64,000 nt of DNA from Mesorhizobium sp. LSJC280B00 (GCF_000502835.1 NZ_AYVL01000004.1:99799-163798); one strand, 5' to 3'; positions 28,554 through 37,732 are shown, counted from the first letter of the stretch. Numbers and translations: made by a program. The notes: generated by a model not told the origin, from the letters alone.

Positions 28554-29543
28554 TCACATATCCACCACCACGCGGCCGCGGATCTTACCCTCGACGATGT
28601 CATGCGCGGCGCCGATGATGCCGTCGAAGCCGATGCTCGTCGACAGGCTGGCAAGCTTTGCGTGGTCAAGATCGGCGCCGATGCGGCGCCAGGCCTCGAG
28701 GCGGACCGCCTTCGGCGCCATCACCGAATCGATGCCGAGCAGCGAGACGCCGCGCAGGATGAAGGGGGCGACGCTTGCCGGCAGGTCCATGCCGCCGGCG
28801 AGGCCGCAAGCGGCGACGGCGCCGCCATAGGAGGTCATCGACAGAACGTTGGCTAGCGTGTGACTGCCGACCGCATCGACGCCGCCGGCCCAGCGTTCCT
28901 TGGCGAGCGGTTTTGCCGGCTGGGTGAGCTCGTCGCGTGAAATCACTTCCGCGGCGCCGAGGTCGATCAGATAGGGGCTTTCGGCAGCGCGGCCGGTCGA
29001 GGCGATGACGTGATAGCCGAGGCTGGACAGGATCGAGACCGCGACCGAGCCGACGCCACCGGCAGCGCCGGTCACCACCACCGGGCCGCGATCGGGCACG
29101 ATGCCGTGGCGCTCCAGCGCGATGACGCAAAGCATGGCGGTGTAGCCGGCGGTGCCGACCGCCATCGCATCATGCGGGCTCATGCCGTCCGGCAGCGGCA
29201 CCAGCCAGTCGCCCTTGACGCGGGCGCGTCCGGCATAGGCGCCGAAATGCGTCTCGCCGACGCCCCAGCCGTTCAATATGACCTTGTCTGCCTTGCGCCA
29301 GCCAGGATTGGAAGACGAGATGACGGTGCCGGCGAAATCGATGCCCGGCACCAGCGGCCAGCGGCGGATCACCGGCGCCTTGCCGGTAATTGCAAGACCG
29401 TCCTTGTAGTTCACCGTCGTCGCCTCGACCGCGACAGTGACGTCGCCCTCCATCAGGTCTGCCTCGGTAAGCTCGGTCACCGCGACTGACTGGTTTTTCT
29501 CGGCGTCACGCGAAACGAGGATGGCTTTGAAGGTTTCGGGCAT
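28554..29543 (-). CDS. acuI: Acrylyl-CoA reductase-like MDR oxidoreductase (AcuI/YhdH family)
   Basis: 329 aa zinc-independent medium-chain reductase. It has the YhdH/AcuI hallmarks: [13 protein letters not shown] near residue 44, [12 protein letters not shown], the NADPH-binding [16 protein letters not shown] and a C-terminal IRGRVVVD. Members reduce acryloyl-CoA to propionyl-CoA with NADPH and detoxify acrylate. The start at 29543 follows CGAGGAGAAAAA. It is the last gene of a minus-strand run after lspA (51-bp gap). The specific substrate is inferred from the family only; nothing in the surroundings points to DMSP or acrylate use. Confidence 0.82.
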   Translation of the reverse strand: MPETFKAILVSRDAEKNQSVAVTELTEADLMEGDVTVAVEATTVNYKDGLAITGKAPVIRRWPLVPGIDFAGTVISSSNPGWRKADKVILNGWGVGETHFGAYAGRARVKGDWLVPLPDGMSPHDAMAVGTAGYTAMLCVIALERHGIVPDRGPVVVTGAAGGVGSVAVSILSSLGYHVIASTGRAAESPYLIDLGAAEVISRDELTQPAKPLAKERWAGGVDAVGSHTLANVLSMTSYGGAVAACGLAGGMDLPASVAPFILRGVSLLGIDSVMAPKAVRLEAWRRIGADLDHAKLASLSTSIGFDGIIGAAHDIVEGKIRGRVVVDM

Positions 29544-29594
29544 TTTTTCTCCTCGGGCTTGCAGATCAGAATGTGCGGCGCCAGGCGAGTGAGG

Positions 29595-30101
29595 TCAATC
29601 GCTCGACGCTCCGCGCCGCCAGCCAATGAGTTCGTCGAAGACGACCAGCACGGCACCGACCGAAATGAAGGCATCGGCGAGGTTGAAGATCGCGAAGGAC
29701 CAGACCGGCGTGTGAAACAGAATATAGTCGATGACATGACCGTAGATAGCGCGGTCGATCAGATTGCCGAGCGCGCCGCCGACGATCAGCGCGAAGCCGA
29801 TGCGGGCAAGCAGGTGGCCCGGCGGCGTGCGGGCCGCAAGGTAGAGCACGAAAGCGACCACCACAACCGCGACGACCACCAGGCCGGTGTCGCCTAAGGA
29901 CGAAAACAGCGAAAACGCGATGCCGGTGTTGTAGGTGCGGTACAGCGCCAGGAAAGGCAGGAGATCGAGCTTTTCCTGAAAGGCAAGGCCGGTCTCGACC
30001 AGATATTTCAGCCACTGGTCGAGCGCTATCGCGGCGACAACCAGAAAAGCGTAGGGGCTCCAGGACTTCATAGTTTGCAGTTTCACGGTTTGGGACGTCA
30101 C
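29595..30101 (-). CDS. lspA: Signal peptidase II (lipoprotein)
   Basis: 168 aa integral membrane aspartyl protease that removes signal peptides from prolipoproteins. Four transmembrane segments and both catalytic Asp regions are visible: GGALGNLIDRAIYGHVIDYI and FNLADAFISVGAVL. The start is GTG 30101, overlapping the stop of the upstream methyltransferase gene by 4 bp (GTGA), a sign of coupling; an ATG at 30071 (MKSWSPY) is an alternative and would be nearer the usual length of about 165. Coupling of lspA to an rRNA methyltransferase gene is an arrangement seen in Rhizobiales. It may also act in the same transcript as the reductase downstream. Confidence 0.93.
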   Translation of the reverse strand: MTSQTVKLQTMKSWSPYAFLVVAAIALDQWLKYLVETGLAFQEKLDLLPFLALYRTYNTGIAFSLFSSLGDTGLVVVAVVVVAFVLYLAARTPPGHLLARIGFALIVGGALGNLIDRAIYGHVIDYILFHTPVWSFAIFNLADAFISVGAVLVVFDELIGWRRGASSD

Positions 30102-30961
30102 GATCGGGCATCCTCCGGGCCGAGCTTCAGCGCGCCGCGCCGGATCTCGAACAGCATGACGCCGGTGGCCACCGCAAGGTTGAGCGAATCGGCGCGGCCG
30201 GCCTGCGGTATCCGCAGCAGTTTGTCGCAGCTTGCGGCAAGCTCGTCAGGCAGGCCTTGCTGCTCGTTACCCATCATCAAAAGCACCGGGCCTTTTGAAA
30301 AATCGACCGAGCGGTAGTCGACCGCACCCTTCAGATGGGTGCCGGCGACGAGGCCGGGAAAGCTCGTTCGCCAGGCGAGAAAAGCTTCGGGCGACGCCTT
30401 GGCGACCGGCACGGCGAAAATCGAGCCCATGGTGGCGCGCACCGTTTCGACCGAAAAGGGATCGGTGGTCTCGCCGACCAAGATGACGCCCCTGGCCCCG
30501 ACAGCGTCGACCGTGCGGATGACGGTGCCGAGATTGCCGGGGTCGCGGACGCGGTCGAGCGCCACCCAGACGTCGCCGTCACGGGCGCGGATGTCCTTCA
30601 ACGGCAGGAATTTCTGCGAGAACACGCCGACGACCATTTGCGGATTGTCGCGGCGGGTGATGGCGACCAGCACTTTTTCCGAAACTTCAAGGACGGTGCC
30701 GCCGGCGGCGACCGTGCGCGCCGCGATCTTTTCAACCGCCGTATTGCCACGTCCGGCCTTGGCGAAGACCAATGTCCTGATCGACCAGCCGAGATCGAGC
30801 GCGTCGATGACCAGCTTCAGGCCTTCGGCCATGAAGGCATTCTGCTGGTCACGGAATTTCTTCAGCGCGAGCGCCTTGATGTCCTTGACCAGCGGGTTGG
30901 CGAGGCTGGTGACTTCCTTCACCTGCCCTGGCGCGCCCGCGTGCCGTTCGTACGCACTCAT
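30098..30961 (-). CDS. TrmH/SpoU-family RNA 2'-O-methyltransferase
   Basis: 287 aa knotted SAM-dependent methyltransferase acting on rRNA or tRNA ribose. An N-terminal substrate-binding domain (about 1-105, with SLANPLVKDIKALALKKFRD) precedes the SPOUT domain with motif 1 DRVRDPGNLGTVIRT, motif 2 LLMMGNEQQGLPDEL and motif 3 SLNLAVATGVMLFE. The closest named relatives are RlmB/TsnR-type proteins. It starts directly after the stop of the rRNA methyltransferase gene (stop at 30962, ATG at 30961) and overlaps lspA by 4 bp, so all are one transcription unit. The modified nucleotide is unknown. Confidence 0.9.
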   Translation of the reverse strand: MSAYERHAGAPGQVKEVTSLANPLVKDIKALALKKFRDQQNAFMAEGLKLVIDALDLGWSIRTLVFAKAGRGNTAVEKIAARTVAAGGTVLEVSEKVLVAITRRDNPQMVVGVFSQKFLPLKDIRARDGDVWVALDRVRDPGNLGTVIRTVDAVGARGVILVGETTDPFSVETVRATMGSIFAVPVAKASPEAFLAWRTSFPGLVAGTHLKGAVDYRSVDFSKGPVLLMMGNEQQGLPDELAASCDKLLRIPQAGRADSLNLAVATGVMLFEIRRGALKLGPEDARS

Positions 30962-32023
30962 TCAGGCCACCCAGCGTGAGAACAGCGAGGTCGACAGCGC
31001 CCGACCGGCAGATTTCTCGCGGATGATCAATTCACCCGACTCGACCGTGCCGCCCATGCCGGCGAAGGTGTCGCGCATCACGGCATGGATGGCGAAAAAA
31101 GAGGCGCGGATCGAATAGGCGGTCAGCACAACAGCGAGCGGCTTCGGCGTCAGGATCGCGCGGCAGATATCGGTCAGCGCCGGCAAATCCTCGAACAGCT
31201 GCCAGACCTCGCCCTTCGGTCCGCGGCCATAGGCGGGCGGGTCGAACAGGATGATGTCGTAGCGGCTGCCGCGGCGCTCCTCGCGTTCGGCGAATTTCAC
31301 GGCATCATCGACGATCCAGCGGATCGGCTTTTGCGACAAGCCCGCCATTTCTTGGTTTTCGCGCGCCCAGCCGATCGCCTTCTTGGAAGCATCGACGTGG
31401 GTGACCTCGGCGCCGGCACGCGCCGCCACCAAGGAGGCAAGGCCGGTGTAACCGAACAGGTTCAACACCTTCACCGGCCGTTTTGCCGCCGCGATCAGTC
31501 CGGCCATGTGGTCCCAGTGCGAGGCCTGCTCGGGAAAGACGCCGACATGGCGAAACGAGGTGAAGCGGCCGAGATAATCGATGCCGTCATGCTTCATCGG
31601 CCAGGTCTCGCCGAGCGGCGTCTTGGGGAAACGCCAGCGGCCGATGCCTTCCTCGTCGGTATCGCCGGTGAAAATGGCGTCGGCGCGCTCCCAGTCCCTG
31701 GCCGGCAAAGCCTTTTGCCAGATCGCCTGGCCCTCCGGCCGAACGATGCGGTAGGGGCCGTATTGCTCGAGTTTTTCTCCGGCGCCGCTGTCGAGCAGCG
31801 CGTAGTCCTGATTGGGGCCGACCTCGAGGATCAGCGGCAGATGTTCGGCAGGCAGCGCGCCATCGCGGCGGGATAGAGGGCGCGGCGTGGCTTTCGGCTC
31901 GGACCGGTCCTGCAGTTTAGGCTCCGAACCGGCGGTCAGGCCGGCGTCGCGCCGCCGCGGCTGCTCCGCCCCGCCCTTCGCGGGCGGGCGGCTGTCGCGG
32001 CGTTTGTCGCGAAAAGGTTTCAA
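30962..32023 (-). CDS. Class I rRNA methyltransferase (RlmI/RlmK-like)
   Basis: 353 aa from a TTG start at 32023, preceded by GGAG ten bases upstream; a GTG at 32068 would add 15 residues. A disordered, basic N-terminus (about 1-55) is followed by a small beta domain and a Rossmann methyltransferase fold with VKVLNLFGYTGLASLVAARAG (motif I, SAM), a catalytic-type DPPAYGRGP and a C-terminal LTAYSIRASF. It resembles the RlmI/YccW family (23S rRNA m5C1962) but lacks the N-terminal PUA domain, as usual in alphaproteobacteria. It heads the run methyltransferase, TrmH-like, lspA, acuI. RNA target is inferred. Confidence 0.85.
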   Translation of the reverse strand: MKPFRDKRRDSRPPAKGGAEQPRRRDAGLTAGSEPKLQDRSEPKATPRPLSRRDGALPAEHLPLILEVGPNQDYALLDSGAGEKLEQYGPYRIVRPEGQAIWQKALPARDWERADAIFTGDTDEEGIGRWRFPKTPLGETWPMKHDGIDYLGRFTSFRHVGVFPEQASHWDHMAGLIAAAKRPVKVLNLFGYTGLASLVAARAGAEVTHVDASKKAIGWARENQEMAGLSQKPIRWIVDDAVKFAEREERRGSRYDIILFDPPAYGRGPKGEVWQLFEDLPALTDICRAILTPKPLAVVLTAYSIRASFFAIHAVMRDTFAGMGGTVESGELIIREKSAGRALSTSLFSRWVA

Positions 32024-32111
32024 GAAGGCGCATCTCCGGAAGGCGGCTCGCCGCTTCTGCCACAGCACATTGACCGGCGCAACAAAAGGGCTGCCGACGT
32101 GTGCAACCGGA

Positions 32112-32597
32112 TCAGCCGCGCCTGATCGAAAGCAGGCCGACTGCGAGCGCTATGAAACCAACGGCCTTGAAGCCGGTGACGACCATATGGCCGGTTTCCC
32201 AGCTGCTCCGGACACTTTCGAAATTGTCCGGGATCGGTCCAGGCACCCAGGTGGCCAGGACATCGTTTGCCGGTTTGACCAGGGTAAACCACGCCACGAG
32301 GGCCATCAGATAAAGCACGGTGGCGGCCAAAATCCACCAGAATGCCGGGCGGTCGCTGCGCAGCATCCAGGCGAGAAGCCCCGGACAGGCGATCGCGGCC
32401 ACGTCCAGCGGTGCGCCGACAATCGCGAAGAATTGGAACTGAGCGTTGAAGACAGTGGTTTCACGCCAGAGCGAAGGCGGCCATCTGGTCAGCCGCGGCA
32501 CCGATTCCAGCACATGGGCGAAGGATGGTCCGAGGCTGAGCGCAGCGACGATGGCGGTCAAAACCGACCAGAACAACAGGAACCCGCGTATATCCAT
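32112..32597 (-). CDS. DUF1772-like four-helix membrane protein
   Basis: 161 aa, four predicted transmembrane segments (about 5-25, 62-80, 88-106 and 137-158). The conserved core between helices 3 and 4 (KPANDVLATWVPGPIPDN followed by an Arg and WETGH) matches DUF1772, a group that includes anthrone oxygenase-like proteins; no enzyme activity is proven for most bacterial members. The start is ATG 32597. It faces away from the WYL regulator at 32704 (106 bp gap), so it may be a target of that regulator. Its own downstream neighbour is the rRNA methyltransferase gene in the same direction. Confidence 0.7.
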   Translation of the reverse strand: MDIRGFLLFWSVLTAIVAALSLGPSFAHVLESVPRLTRWPPSLWRETTVFNAQFQFFAIVGAPLDVAAIACPGLLAWMLRSDRPAFWWILAATVLYLMALVAWFTLVKPANDVLATWVPGPIPDNFESVRSSWETGHMVVTGFKAVGFIALAVGLLSIRRG

Positions 32598-32703
32598 AAT
32601 GGCCGGACAACGGCGTCAGGGCGCAGACGTTCCCGTCCGCCACCATGTCGCTTGCCGCCGAAAGTGCTGGGGCTCTATCGTGATTGAAACCAGGTCATGA
32701 TTC

Positions 32704-33387
32704 ATGTCCCGTGCTGAACGCCTGCTCGACCTGATCCAGATCCTGCGCCGGCATCGCCGGCCGGTCAGCGGCCGCAGCCTTGCGGGCGAAATGGGTGTGT
32801 CGATCCGCACGCTCTATCGCGATATCGCCACGCTGCAGGGGCAGGGCGCGCCGATCGAGGGCGAGGCGGGGTTGGGTTACGTGCTCAGGCCCGGTTTCAT
32901 GCTGCCGCCCTTGATGTTCACCGATGAGGAGATCGAGGCGATCGTGCTCGGTTCGCGCTGGGTGGCCAAGCAGCCGGACTGGCGGCTTGCGAACGCCGCC
33001 ACCGACGCGCTGGCCAAGATCGCCGCGGTGCTGCCGGACGATTTGCGCGAAGAGCTCGACGCCTCGACGCTGCTGGTCGGGTCGCGCACCGAGGTCACCG
33101 AAGGCATCGATCTCGGCCTGGTGCGGCAGGCCATCCGCGAGGAGCGCAAGCTGAGCTTTGTCTATCGCGACGCCGGCGGCGCTGCCTCCGAGCGCACCGT
33201 CTGGCCGTTCGCACTCGGCTTCTTCGACAAGGTGCGCGTCGTCGCGGCCTGGTGCGAGATGCGCCAGGATTTCAGGCACTTTCGCGCCGACCGGATATCC
33301 GGCCTCAATGCCACCGAGATGCGCTATCCGCGCCGCCGTCAGGTGCTGCTCAAAGAATGGCGGGCGACGCTCGACACGCCAAGCTAA
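32704..33387 (+). CDS. YafY-type WYL transcriptional regulator
   Basis: 227 aa. N-terminal HTH_11 domain (about 1-58, with RAERLLDLIQILRRHRRPVS and MGVSIRTLYRDIATLQ) and a WYL ligand-binding domain (about 125-215, EERKLSFVYRDAGG, FALGFFDKVRVVAAWCEMR). WYL regulators sense ligands, often nucleotides or nucleic acid, through the WYL domain. ATG 32704 sits six bases after TCATG with no strong ribosome binding site. It is 86 bp upstream of a VOC-family gene in the same direction, an arrangement often seen where the YafY protein controls the VOC gene. Confidence 0.88.
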   Translation: MSRAERLLDLIQILRRHRRPVSGRSLAGEMGVSIRTLYRDIATLQGQGAPIEGEAGLGYVLRPGFMLPPLMFTDEEIEAIVLGSRWVAKQPDWRLANAATDALAKIAAVLPDDLREELDASTLLVGSRTEVTEGIDLGLVRQAIREERKLSFVYRDAGGAASERTVWPFALGFFDKVRVVAAWCEMRQDFRHFRADRISGLNATEMRYPRRRQVLLKEWRATLDTPS

Positions 33388-33473
33388 GGCTGCTGCTCAG
33401 TTGAGACTGCTGCCAGAATCTGGCAGTGGCGTACGGTATGCTCCTCCAGTCGAAACCATCTGGAGAGCAATTC

Positions 33474-33842
33474 ATGACACCGCCCAATTTCGTCATCCTC
33501 TATGTCGACAAGCCTGAGCAAAGCGGCGCCTTCTATAGCGCGCTGCTTGGGCGGCAGCCGGTCGAGACCTCGCCGACCTTCGTGCTGTTCGTGCTCGACA
33601 ACGGCTTCAAGCTCGGCCTCTGGTCGCGTAACACCGTGGAACCGGCCGCCGCGGCAGCAGGCGGTGGCGCCGAGATCGTCTTTGCGCTGGACACGCCGGG
33701 TGCCGTCGACGCCACCCATGCCGAGTGGGCCGGGCGCGGGCTGAAAATTCTGCAGACGCCGACCGACATGGATTTCGGCCGCACCTTCGTCGCGCTTGAT
33801 CCCGACAGCCACCGGCTGCGGGTTTATTGGCAAAGGGAGTAG
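33474..33842 (+). CDS. VOC-family (glyoxalase/bleomycin resistance-like) protein
   Basis: 122 aa single beta-alpha-beta-beta-beta module protein of the vicinal oxygen chelate superfamily. It has PPNFVILYVDKPEQSGAFYS at the N-terminus and FVALDPDSHRLRVYW at the end, the two halves of the metal-site repeat. ATG 33474 is supported by GGAGAGC; the frame is open upstream to 33426. Activities in this superfamily range from glyoxalase to antibiotic binding and cannot be told here. The TAG stop codon lies in the outer end of an 8-bp repeat element. Confidence 0.8.
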   Translation: MTPPNFVILYVDKPEQSGAFYSALLGRQPVETSPTFVLFVLDNGFKLGLWSRNTVEPAAAAAGGGAEIVFALDTPGAVDATHAEWAGRGLKILQTPTDMDFGRTFVALDPDSHRLRVYWQRE

Positions 33843-33994
33843 GGCAGTAGGGGAGTATGTGACAGGAAATATAGCTGGCGCGGCGCCGCACGATCAGTAC
33901 AGTTTCCTACTGCCCTACTGCCCTACTGCCCTACTGCCCTACTGCCCTACTGCCCTACTGCCCTACTGCCCTACTGCCCTACTGCCCTACTGCC
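33836..33994. repeat. 8-mer tandem array with inverted counterpart between convergent genes
   Basis: Eleven exact head-to-tail copies of CTACTGCC fill 33907-33994 (88 bp). Opposite-facing, less regular copies of the same unit (GGGAGTA, GGGCAGTA, GGGGAGTA) lie at 33836-33858, so the element is an inverted pair of arrays around a core of about 45 bp. The stop codons of both flanking convergent genes are the TAG inside repeat units. Perfect identity of the 11 copies suggests recent slippage expansion and likely copy-number variation between strains. Confidence 0.85.
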
Positions 33995-34955
33995 CTACGC
34001 TTGCGCGATACACGGCAATGCCAGCGGCGAGGTCCTCGAGGGCTGCGCCGACCGACTTGAACAGCGTGATCTCGTCGTCGTTCTGCCGGCCTTTTTTCTG
34101 GCCGCGCGTGAGTTCATAAAGGTCGGCGACGATGGCTTCCGGCTTCAACACGCCGGAGGCCAGCGGCTGGACGATGTCACCGGCTTCCTTGGTGGCGCCG
34201 GCGCGGGTATCGACATAGACGCGGGCGCGTGCAATCGCGTCGTCGTCGCTTTCGCGCATCGCCGGCGTGAAGCCGCCGACCAGATCGACATGGGTTCCGG
34301 GCTTCAAGAGGGCGCCCCTGATCAGTGGCGTGGTGGTGATGGTCGCCGATGACACAATATCGGCCTGGCCGAGTTCGGCGTCGAGATCGCCTGCGGCTTC
34401 GGCCGCAAAACCCTCGGCACGCAATTTTGCCACGACCTTTTCGGCATTCGCCGGCGTACGGTTCCAGATGCGGATGTTCTTGATCGGACGCACCGCCGAA
34501 TGCGCCTTTGCAAGGAATGGCGACAGCGCACCGGCACCGACCACCAGCAGCCGCGAGGCGTCCTTGCGGGCCAGATAGGAGGCGGCCAGCGCCGAGGCAC
34601 AGGCGGTACGCCACTGCGTCAGCCGCTGGCCGTCGATCAAGGCCTGCGGCTCGCCGGTGGCGCCGTCGAGCAACAGGTAGAGACCCATCACCGCAGGCTT
34701 GCCGACAGCATTGTTGTCGGGCGACACGGTGACGATCTTGACGCCGATATGGCCATCGGCCGAGGTGCCAGTGGCGTTGAAGTCGGTCCACGCCGGCATC
34801 AAAAGCAGGGTCGAGGCGGCGCCATCGGGCCGCTCGACCGTGTGATGGTGCCTGACCGGCTGCACGGCGCCATCGCGAAAAGCGGCGCGCAACGTCTCGA
34901 CCAGCCCGGAAAAGGTCAGCGCGCGGTCGACCTCGGCGGCGGAAATGGTCAGCAT
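33987..34955 (-). CDS. Ornithine cyclodeaminase / mu-crystallin family protein
   Basis: 322 aa NAD(P)-dependent enzyme. It contains a dimerisation domain and Rossmann domain with RLLVVGAGALSPFLAKAH (dinucleotide loop) and NRTPANAEKVV. The conserved QWRTACASALAASYLAR and THVDLVGGFTPAMRE patches identify the ornithine cyclodeaminase/mu-crystallin family. Some members make proline from ornithine, others reduce Delta1-pyrroline-2-carboxylate or Delta1-piperideine-2-carboxylate. The last two codons and TAG stop (GGG-CAG-TAG) belong to the 8-mer repeat array. The start at 34955 has a weak GGAGCC upstream. Substrate is uncertain. Confidence 0.85.
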   Translation of the reverse strand: MLTISAAEVDRALTFSGLVETLRAAFRDGAVQPVRHHHTVERPDGAASTLLLMPAWTDFNATGTSADGHIGVKIVTVSPDNNAVGKPAVMGLYLLLDGATGEPQALIDGQRLTQWRTACASALAASYLARKDASRLLVVGAGALSPFLAKAHSAVRPIKNIRIWNRTPANAEKVVAKLRAEGFAAEAAGDLDAELGQADIVSSATITTTPLIRGALLKPGTHVDLVGGFTPAMRESDDDAIARARVYVDTRAGATKEAGDIVQPLASGVLKPEAIVADLYELTRGQKKGRQNDDEITLFKSVGAALEDLAAGIAVYRASVGQ

Positions 34956-35007
34956 GAAAGGCTCCGTGGAGAACTAGGCCGGTTGTGCTTCAGGCCCGAG
35001 CCGCGGC

Positions 35008-35340
35008 TCAGTTCGTCGGCTTCGGCAAGGCTGGGCCCTGCGACGCGGTGGGCGCGCGGCTGACCGCCTGGCGCAGGTTCTCTGCCTCGGCGCCGCGCTG
35101 GCGCGCCAGCTTGCGGTAGCGGCCCTGCTTGGTCCAGGTCGCCAGGCTGCCGACGATCATGCCGATGGCCAGCGCCAGGAATAGGAAAATGAAGAGCGGC
35201 ATGGTCAGCGTCAGCGCCGGATTGCCGGGGTTGAACGGATCGAGCGTGAAGGCGACCGGTTCGCGGTTGGCGACGGCCAACGCAATCAGGATGACGGCCA
35301 GCGGCACGAAAACCACGATGAGGAGAAAGCGATTGAACAT
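35008..35340 (-). CDS. lapA: LapA-domain (DUF1049) inner membrane protein
   Basis: 110 aa with two transmembrane helices (about 5-25 and 46-68) and a cytoplasmic helical tail. The pattern AVANREPVAFTLDPFNP and LFLALAIGMIVGSLA is that of LapA/YciS, which in E. coli works in LPS assembly. It lies 47 bp after ihfB in the same direction, the usual order in rhizobia (ihfB then lapA). The gene symbol is by family. Confidence 0.8.
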   Translation of the reverse strand: MFNRFLLIVVFVPLAVILIALAVANREPVAFTLDPFNPGNPALTLTMPLFIFLFLALAIGMIVGSLATWTKQGRYRKLARQRGAEAENLRQAVSRAPTASQGPALPKPTN

Positions 35341-35387
35341 GTTTTTCCGTTCGGAAGAAAAGGCGGGAGCGGTGGCGGGCGCCGCGC

Positions 35388-35672
35388 CTATTTGCCTCCG
35401 TTCAGCCTTTCACGCAATTCCTTGCCGGTCTTGAAGAACGGTACCCATTTCTCCTCGACCTCTACGGATTCGCCGGTGCGCGGGTTGCGGCCGGTACGGG
35501 CAGGGCGGTTTTTCACCGAAAACGCGCCGAAGCCGCGCAACTCGACCCGGTTGCCCTCGGCAAGCGCGTCGGTGATTTCATCGAAGATGGCGCTGACAAT
35601 GTTTTCGACGTCGCGCAGGAAAAGATGCGGATTACGCGTGGCGATGATCTGCACAAGTTCGGATTTGATCAT
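35388..35672 (-). CDS. ihfB: Integration host factor subunit beta
   Basis: 94 aa DNA-bending protein of the HU/IHF family, with [20 protein letters not shown] and NPRTGE as the beta-arm DNA-binding signature. The start [17 protein letters not shown] and the [19 protein letters not shown] end match IhfB rather than HU. IHF is needed at sigma-54 promoters, recombination sites and in the nucleoid. ATG 35672 has GGGGAGCC upstream. It lies 81 bp after sppA in the same direction, as in many Rhizobiales. Confidence 0.95.
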   Translation of the reverse strand: MIKSELVQIIATRNPHLFLRDVENIVSAIFDEITDALAEGNRVELRGFGAFSVKNRPARTGRNPRTGESVEVEEKWVPFFKTGKELRERLNGGK

Positions 35673-35753
35673 GAAAAGGCTCCCCGTAAAAGCAGTGCCG
35701 CCGAAATTATCAGAATGATTTTATTTGGTTTTTCACTCGTCCCAAGCGGTTCC

Positions 35754-36710
35754 TCAAGGGTGCCAGACGGAAACGAGACCGTCAAGAAACAAGCGGTCCG
35801 CTCCAATTTCGTGAAGGACGTCGCCGCCATGGCCGGGCAGGCCAAGCGCAGCACCGACGGTCTGCGCCATCGCCTTGGAGAACAGGAAACCACCACGTTT
35901 TTCCGTGTCCTTCCATTCCACCACCTTGAGCTTGGCATCGACACCCTTGCCTGCAAGCCAGTCGATTGCTTCGGCCTCGCCGCCGACCGCGTCGATCAAT
36001 CTGTTGGTGACCGCCTGCCGGCCGGTGAAGATCGACCCGTCTGCGAGCGCCAGCGCCTCCGGCTTGGTCATGTTGCGGCGCTCGGCGACGATGCCGACGA
36101 ACCAGTCGTAGCTGTCGAGGATGAGCTTGCGGACCATGGCGCGCTCATCCTCATTGGTCGGCTTGAAGGGAGAAGGCGAGGCCTTCAAGGGCGAGGATTT
36201 CACCTCCTCCAGCTTGACGCCGAGCTTGTCCATGAGGCCGCTGACGTCCGGGTACTGGATCAGCACGCCGATCGAGCCGACGATCGAGGATTTGCGTGCG
36301 ACAATATGGTCGGCCGCGGTGGCGATCATATAGCCCGCCGAAGCCGCGAGCGTGCCGACCTCGGCCACCACCGGCTTGTCGGCGGCGAGCTTGCGCACTG
36401 CCTCATAGATCGATTCGCCACCGACGGTGGTGCCGCCGGGTGAATCGATCGACAGGATCACAGCCTTGACGCGCGGCGACTGACGGATTGCCTCCAGCCG
36501 CTTGATCAGTTCTTCGTCTTCGGTGATGGTACCTTCGATCTTGACCTTGGCGATGTGGTCGACAGCCGCGCCGGTGAAGTCGTCACCATAGATCCACGCC
36601 GAAAAGGCGATCAGCCCGGCTGCGGCGACGATAATCGCCGCGACACGCCAGAATGTCAGCTTGCGGCGCAAGCGGCGGCGGTCGATCAGGTCGTCGGCTC
36701 TCAATGCCAT
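35754..36710 (-). CDS. sppA: Signal peptide peptidase SppA (short form)
   Basis: 318 aa membrane serine protease (S49) that degrades signal peptides. One N-terminal transmembrane anchor (about 20-42) is followed by the S49 domain with AVILSIDSPGGTTVGGE, the nucleophile Ser in GTLAASAGYMIA, SSIVGSIGVLIQYPD and a Lys (SSPLKAS) that would complete the dyad. It is the half-size form (about 320 aa) in contrast to the 618 aa E. coli SppA. The start is ATG 36710. The gap of 308 bp to the divergent lptC (36711-37018) holds the promoters of both genes; I see no other gene there. Confidence 0.92.
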   Translation of the reverse strand: MALRADDLIDRRRLRRKLTFWRVAAIIVAAAGLIAFSAWIYGDDFTGAAVDHIAKVKIEGTITEDEELIKRLEAIRQSPRVKAVILSIDSPGGTTVGGESIYEAVRKLAADKPVVAEVGTLAASAGYMIATAADHIVARKSSIVGSIGVLIQYPDVSGLMDKLGVKLEEVKSSPLKASPSPFKPTNEDERAMVRKLILDSYDWFVGIVAERRNMTKPEALALADGSIFTGRQAVTNRLIDAVGGEAEAIDWLAGKGVDAKLKVVEWKDTEKRGGFLFSKAMAQTVGAALGLPGHGGDVLHEIGADRLFLDGLVSVWHP

Positions 36711-37018
36711 GGTCAGCCTCGTAGTCGGTGGGAGCAGATGCTTTTAAAGCAACCATTCGCGCCCGGCTACCGTTTCCTGACGGCCTTGCGCCAAAGGCCG
36801 TCTTAGGCATTCGCGGCAAGCCTCAACCTGTCACGTTCTACAGGCTCTAACACTGTGCGCCCATATCTGGTATGAGGTACAGGCTGCGCTGGGGCCATTT
36901 TCATTGTACAGGGGCGGCTGTCACATTTTTGCGGTTTTCCTCGGCTTGTGCTTGCTTGAGGGCGCCGGCACCCCACCTATAGGGCGGCCTGGCGGGCAGG
37001 GGTTTAGAAGAAGCAGTC

Positions 37019-37732
37019 ATGTTAGCGGGACCAATCGAACCGACCAACACCGAGACGGAGTTGGCTCCCAAGGCCGCAGGCCGGGCGCGGGTCGACGCAT
37101 TTGACGTTGCGCAGCGTCATTCGCGCCGGGTCCGTATCCTCAAACTGGCCGTGCCGCTGGTCGCTGCCGTGATTGCGGTCGCGTTTCCCGTCTATTCCTA
37201 TCTCATGGCTCCCGCTGCAATCGAGGTGCAGGCCGACGGCGGCGCCTTTGCCGATGGCAAGCTGGTGATGGCCAACCCCAAGCTCAACGGCTTCACCAAA
37301 CAGAACCTGCCCTATTCGATGACAGCCCTGCGCGCCATACAGGATGTCAGCAAACAAGGCATCATCGATCTGGAAGGCATCAAGGCCAAGCTGCCGATTG
37401 CGGCCGACAACACGGCCGCCATCGATGCCACGCACGGCACCTATGATCGCGACGGCAACACGCTCAGCCTGACCAGCGATGTGACCGTGTCGACCACGGA
37501 TGGTGTGGTGGCAAAATTCAAATCAGTCTATCTCGACATGGGCGAAGGCACTATGAAGACAAGCGAGCCCGTCGATGTCAGCCGCGGCGGGTCGCGGATC
37601 AGGGCGGATTCGATGTCGGTCCAGGACAATGGCAAGGTCCTGGTTTTCGAGAACAAGGTGCGCGTCGACATCGATCCCGCCAGTTTGAAGGCGGCAGAGG
37701 CAAAGAGCGGAGAGACCAATGCGGTTCAGTAG
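37019..37732 (+). CDS. lptC: LPS export protein LptC
   Basis: 237 aa, one N-terminal transmembrane segment (about 40-62, LKLAVPLVAAVIAVAFPVYS) and a periplasmic beta-jellyroll. It links LptBFG in the inner membrane to LptA in the periplasm. The GGAFADGKLVMANPKLNGFT stretch and the repeated short beta strands fit the family, which is weakly conserved. The end overlaps lptA by 14 bp. It is the first gene of the block lptC-lptA-lptB-rpoN-hpf-ptsN. The N-terminal cytoplasmic part (about 35 residues) is longer than in E. coli, as in other rhizobia. Confidence 0.88.
   Translation: MLAGPIEPTNTETELAPKAAGRARVDAFDVAQRHSRRVRILKLAVPLVAAVIAVAFPVYSYLMAPAAIEVQADGGAFADGKLVMANPKLNGFTKQNLPYSMTALRAIQDVSKQGIIDLEGIKAKLPIAADNTAAIDATHGTYDRDGNTLSLTSDVTVSTTDGVVAKFKSVYLDMGEGTMKTSEPVDVSRGGSRIRADSMSVQDNGKVLVFENKVRVDIDPASLKAAEAKSGETNAVQ

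Noticed and set aside
33907..33994. CRISPR array
   Set aside because: The 8-bp units are head to tail with no spacers, and no cas genes are near; it is a simple tandem repeat.
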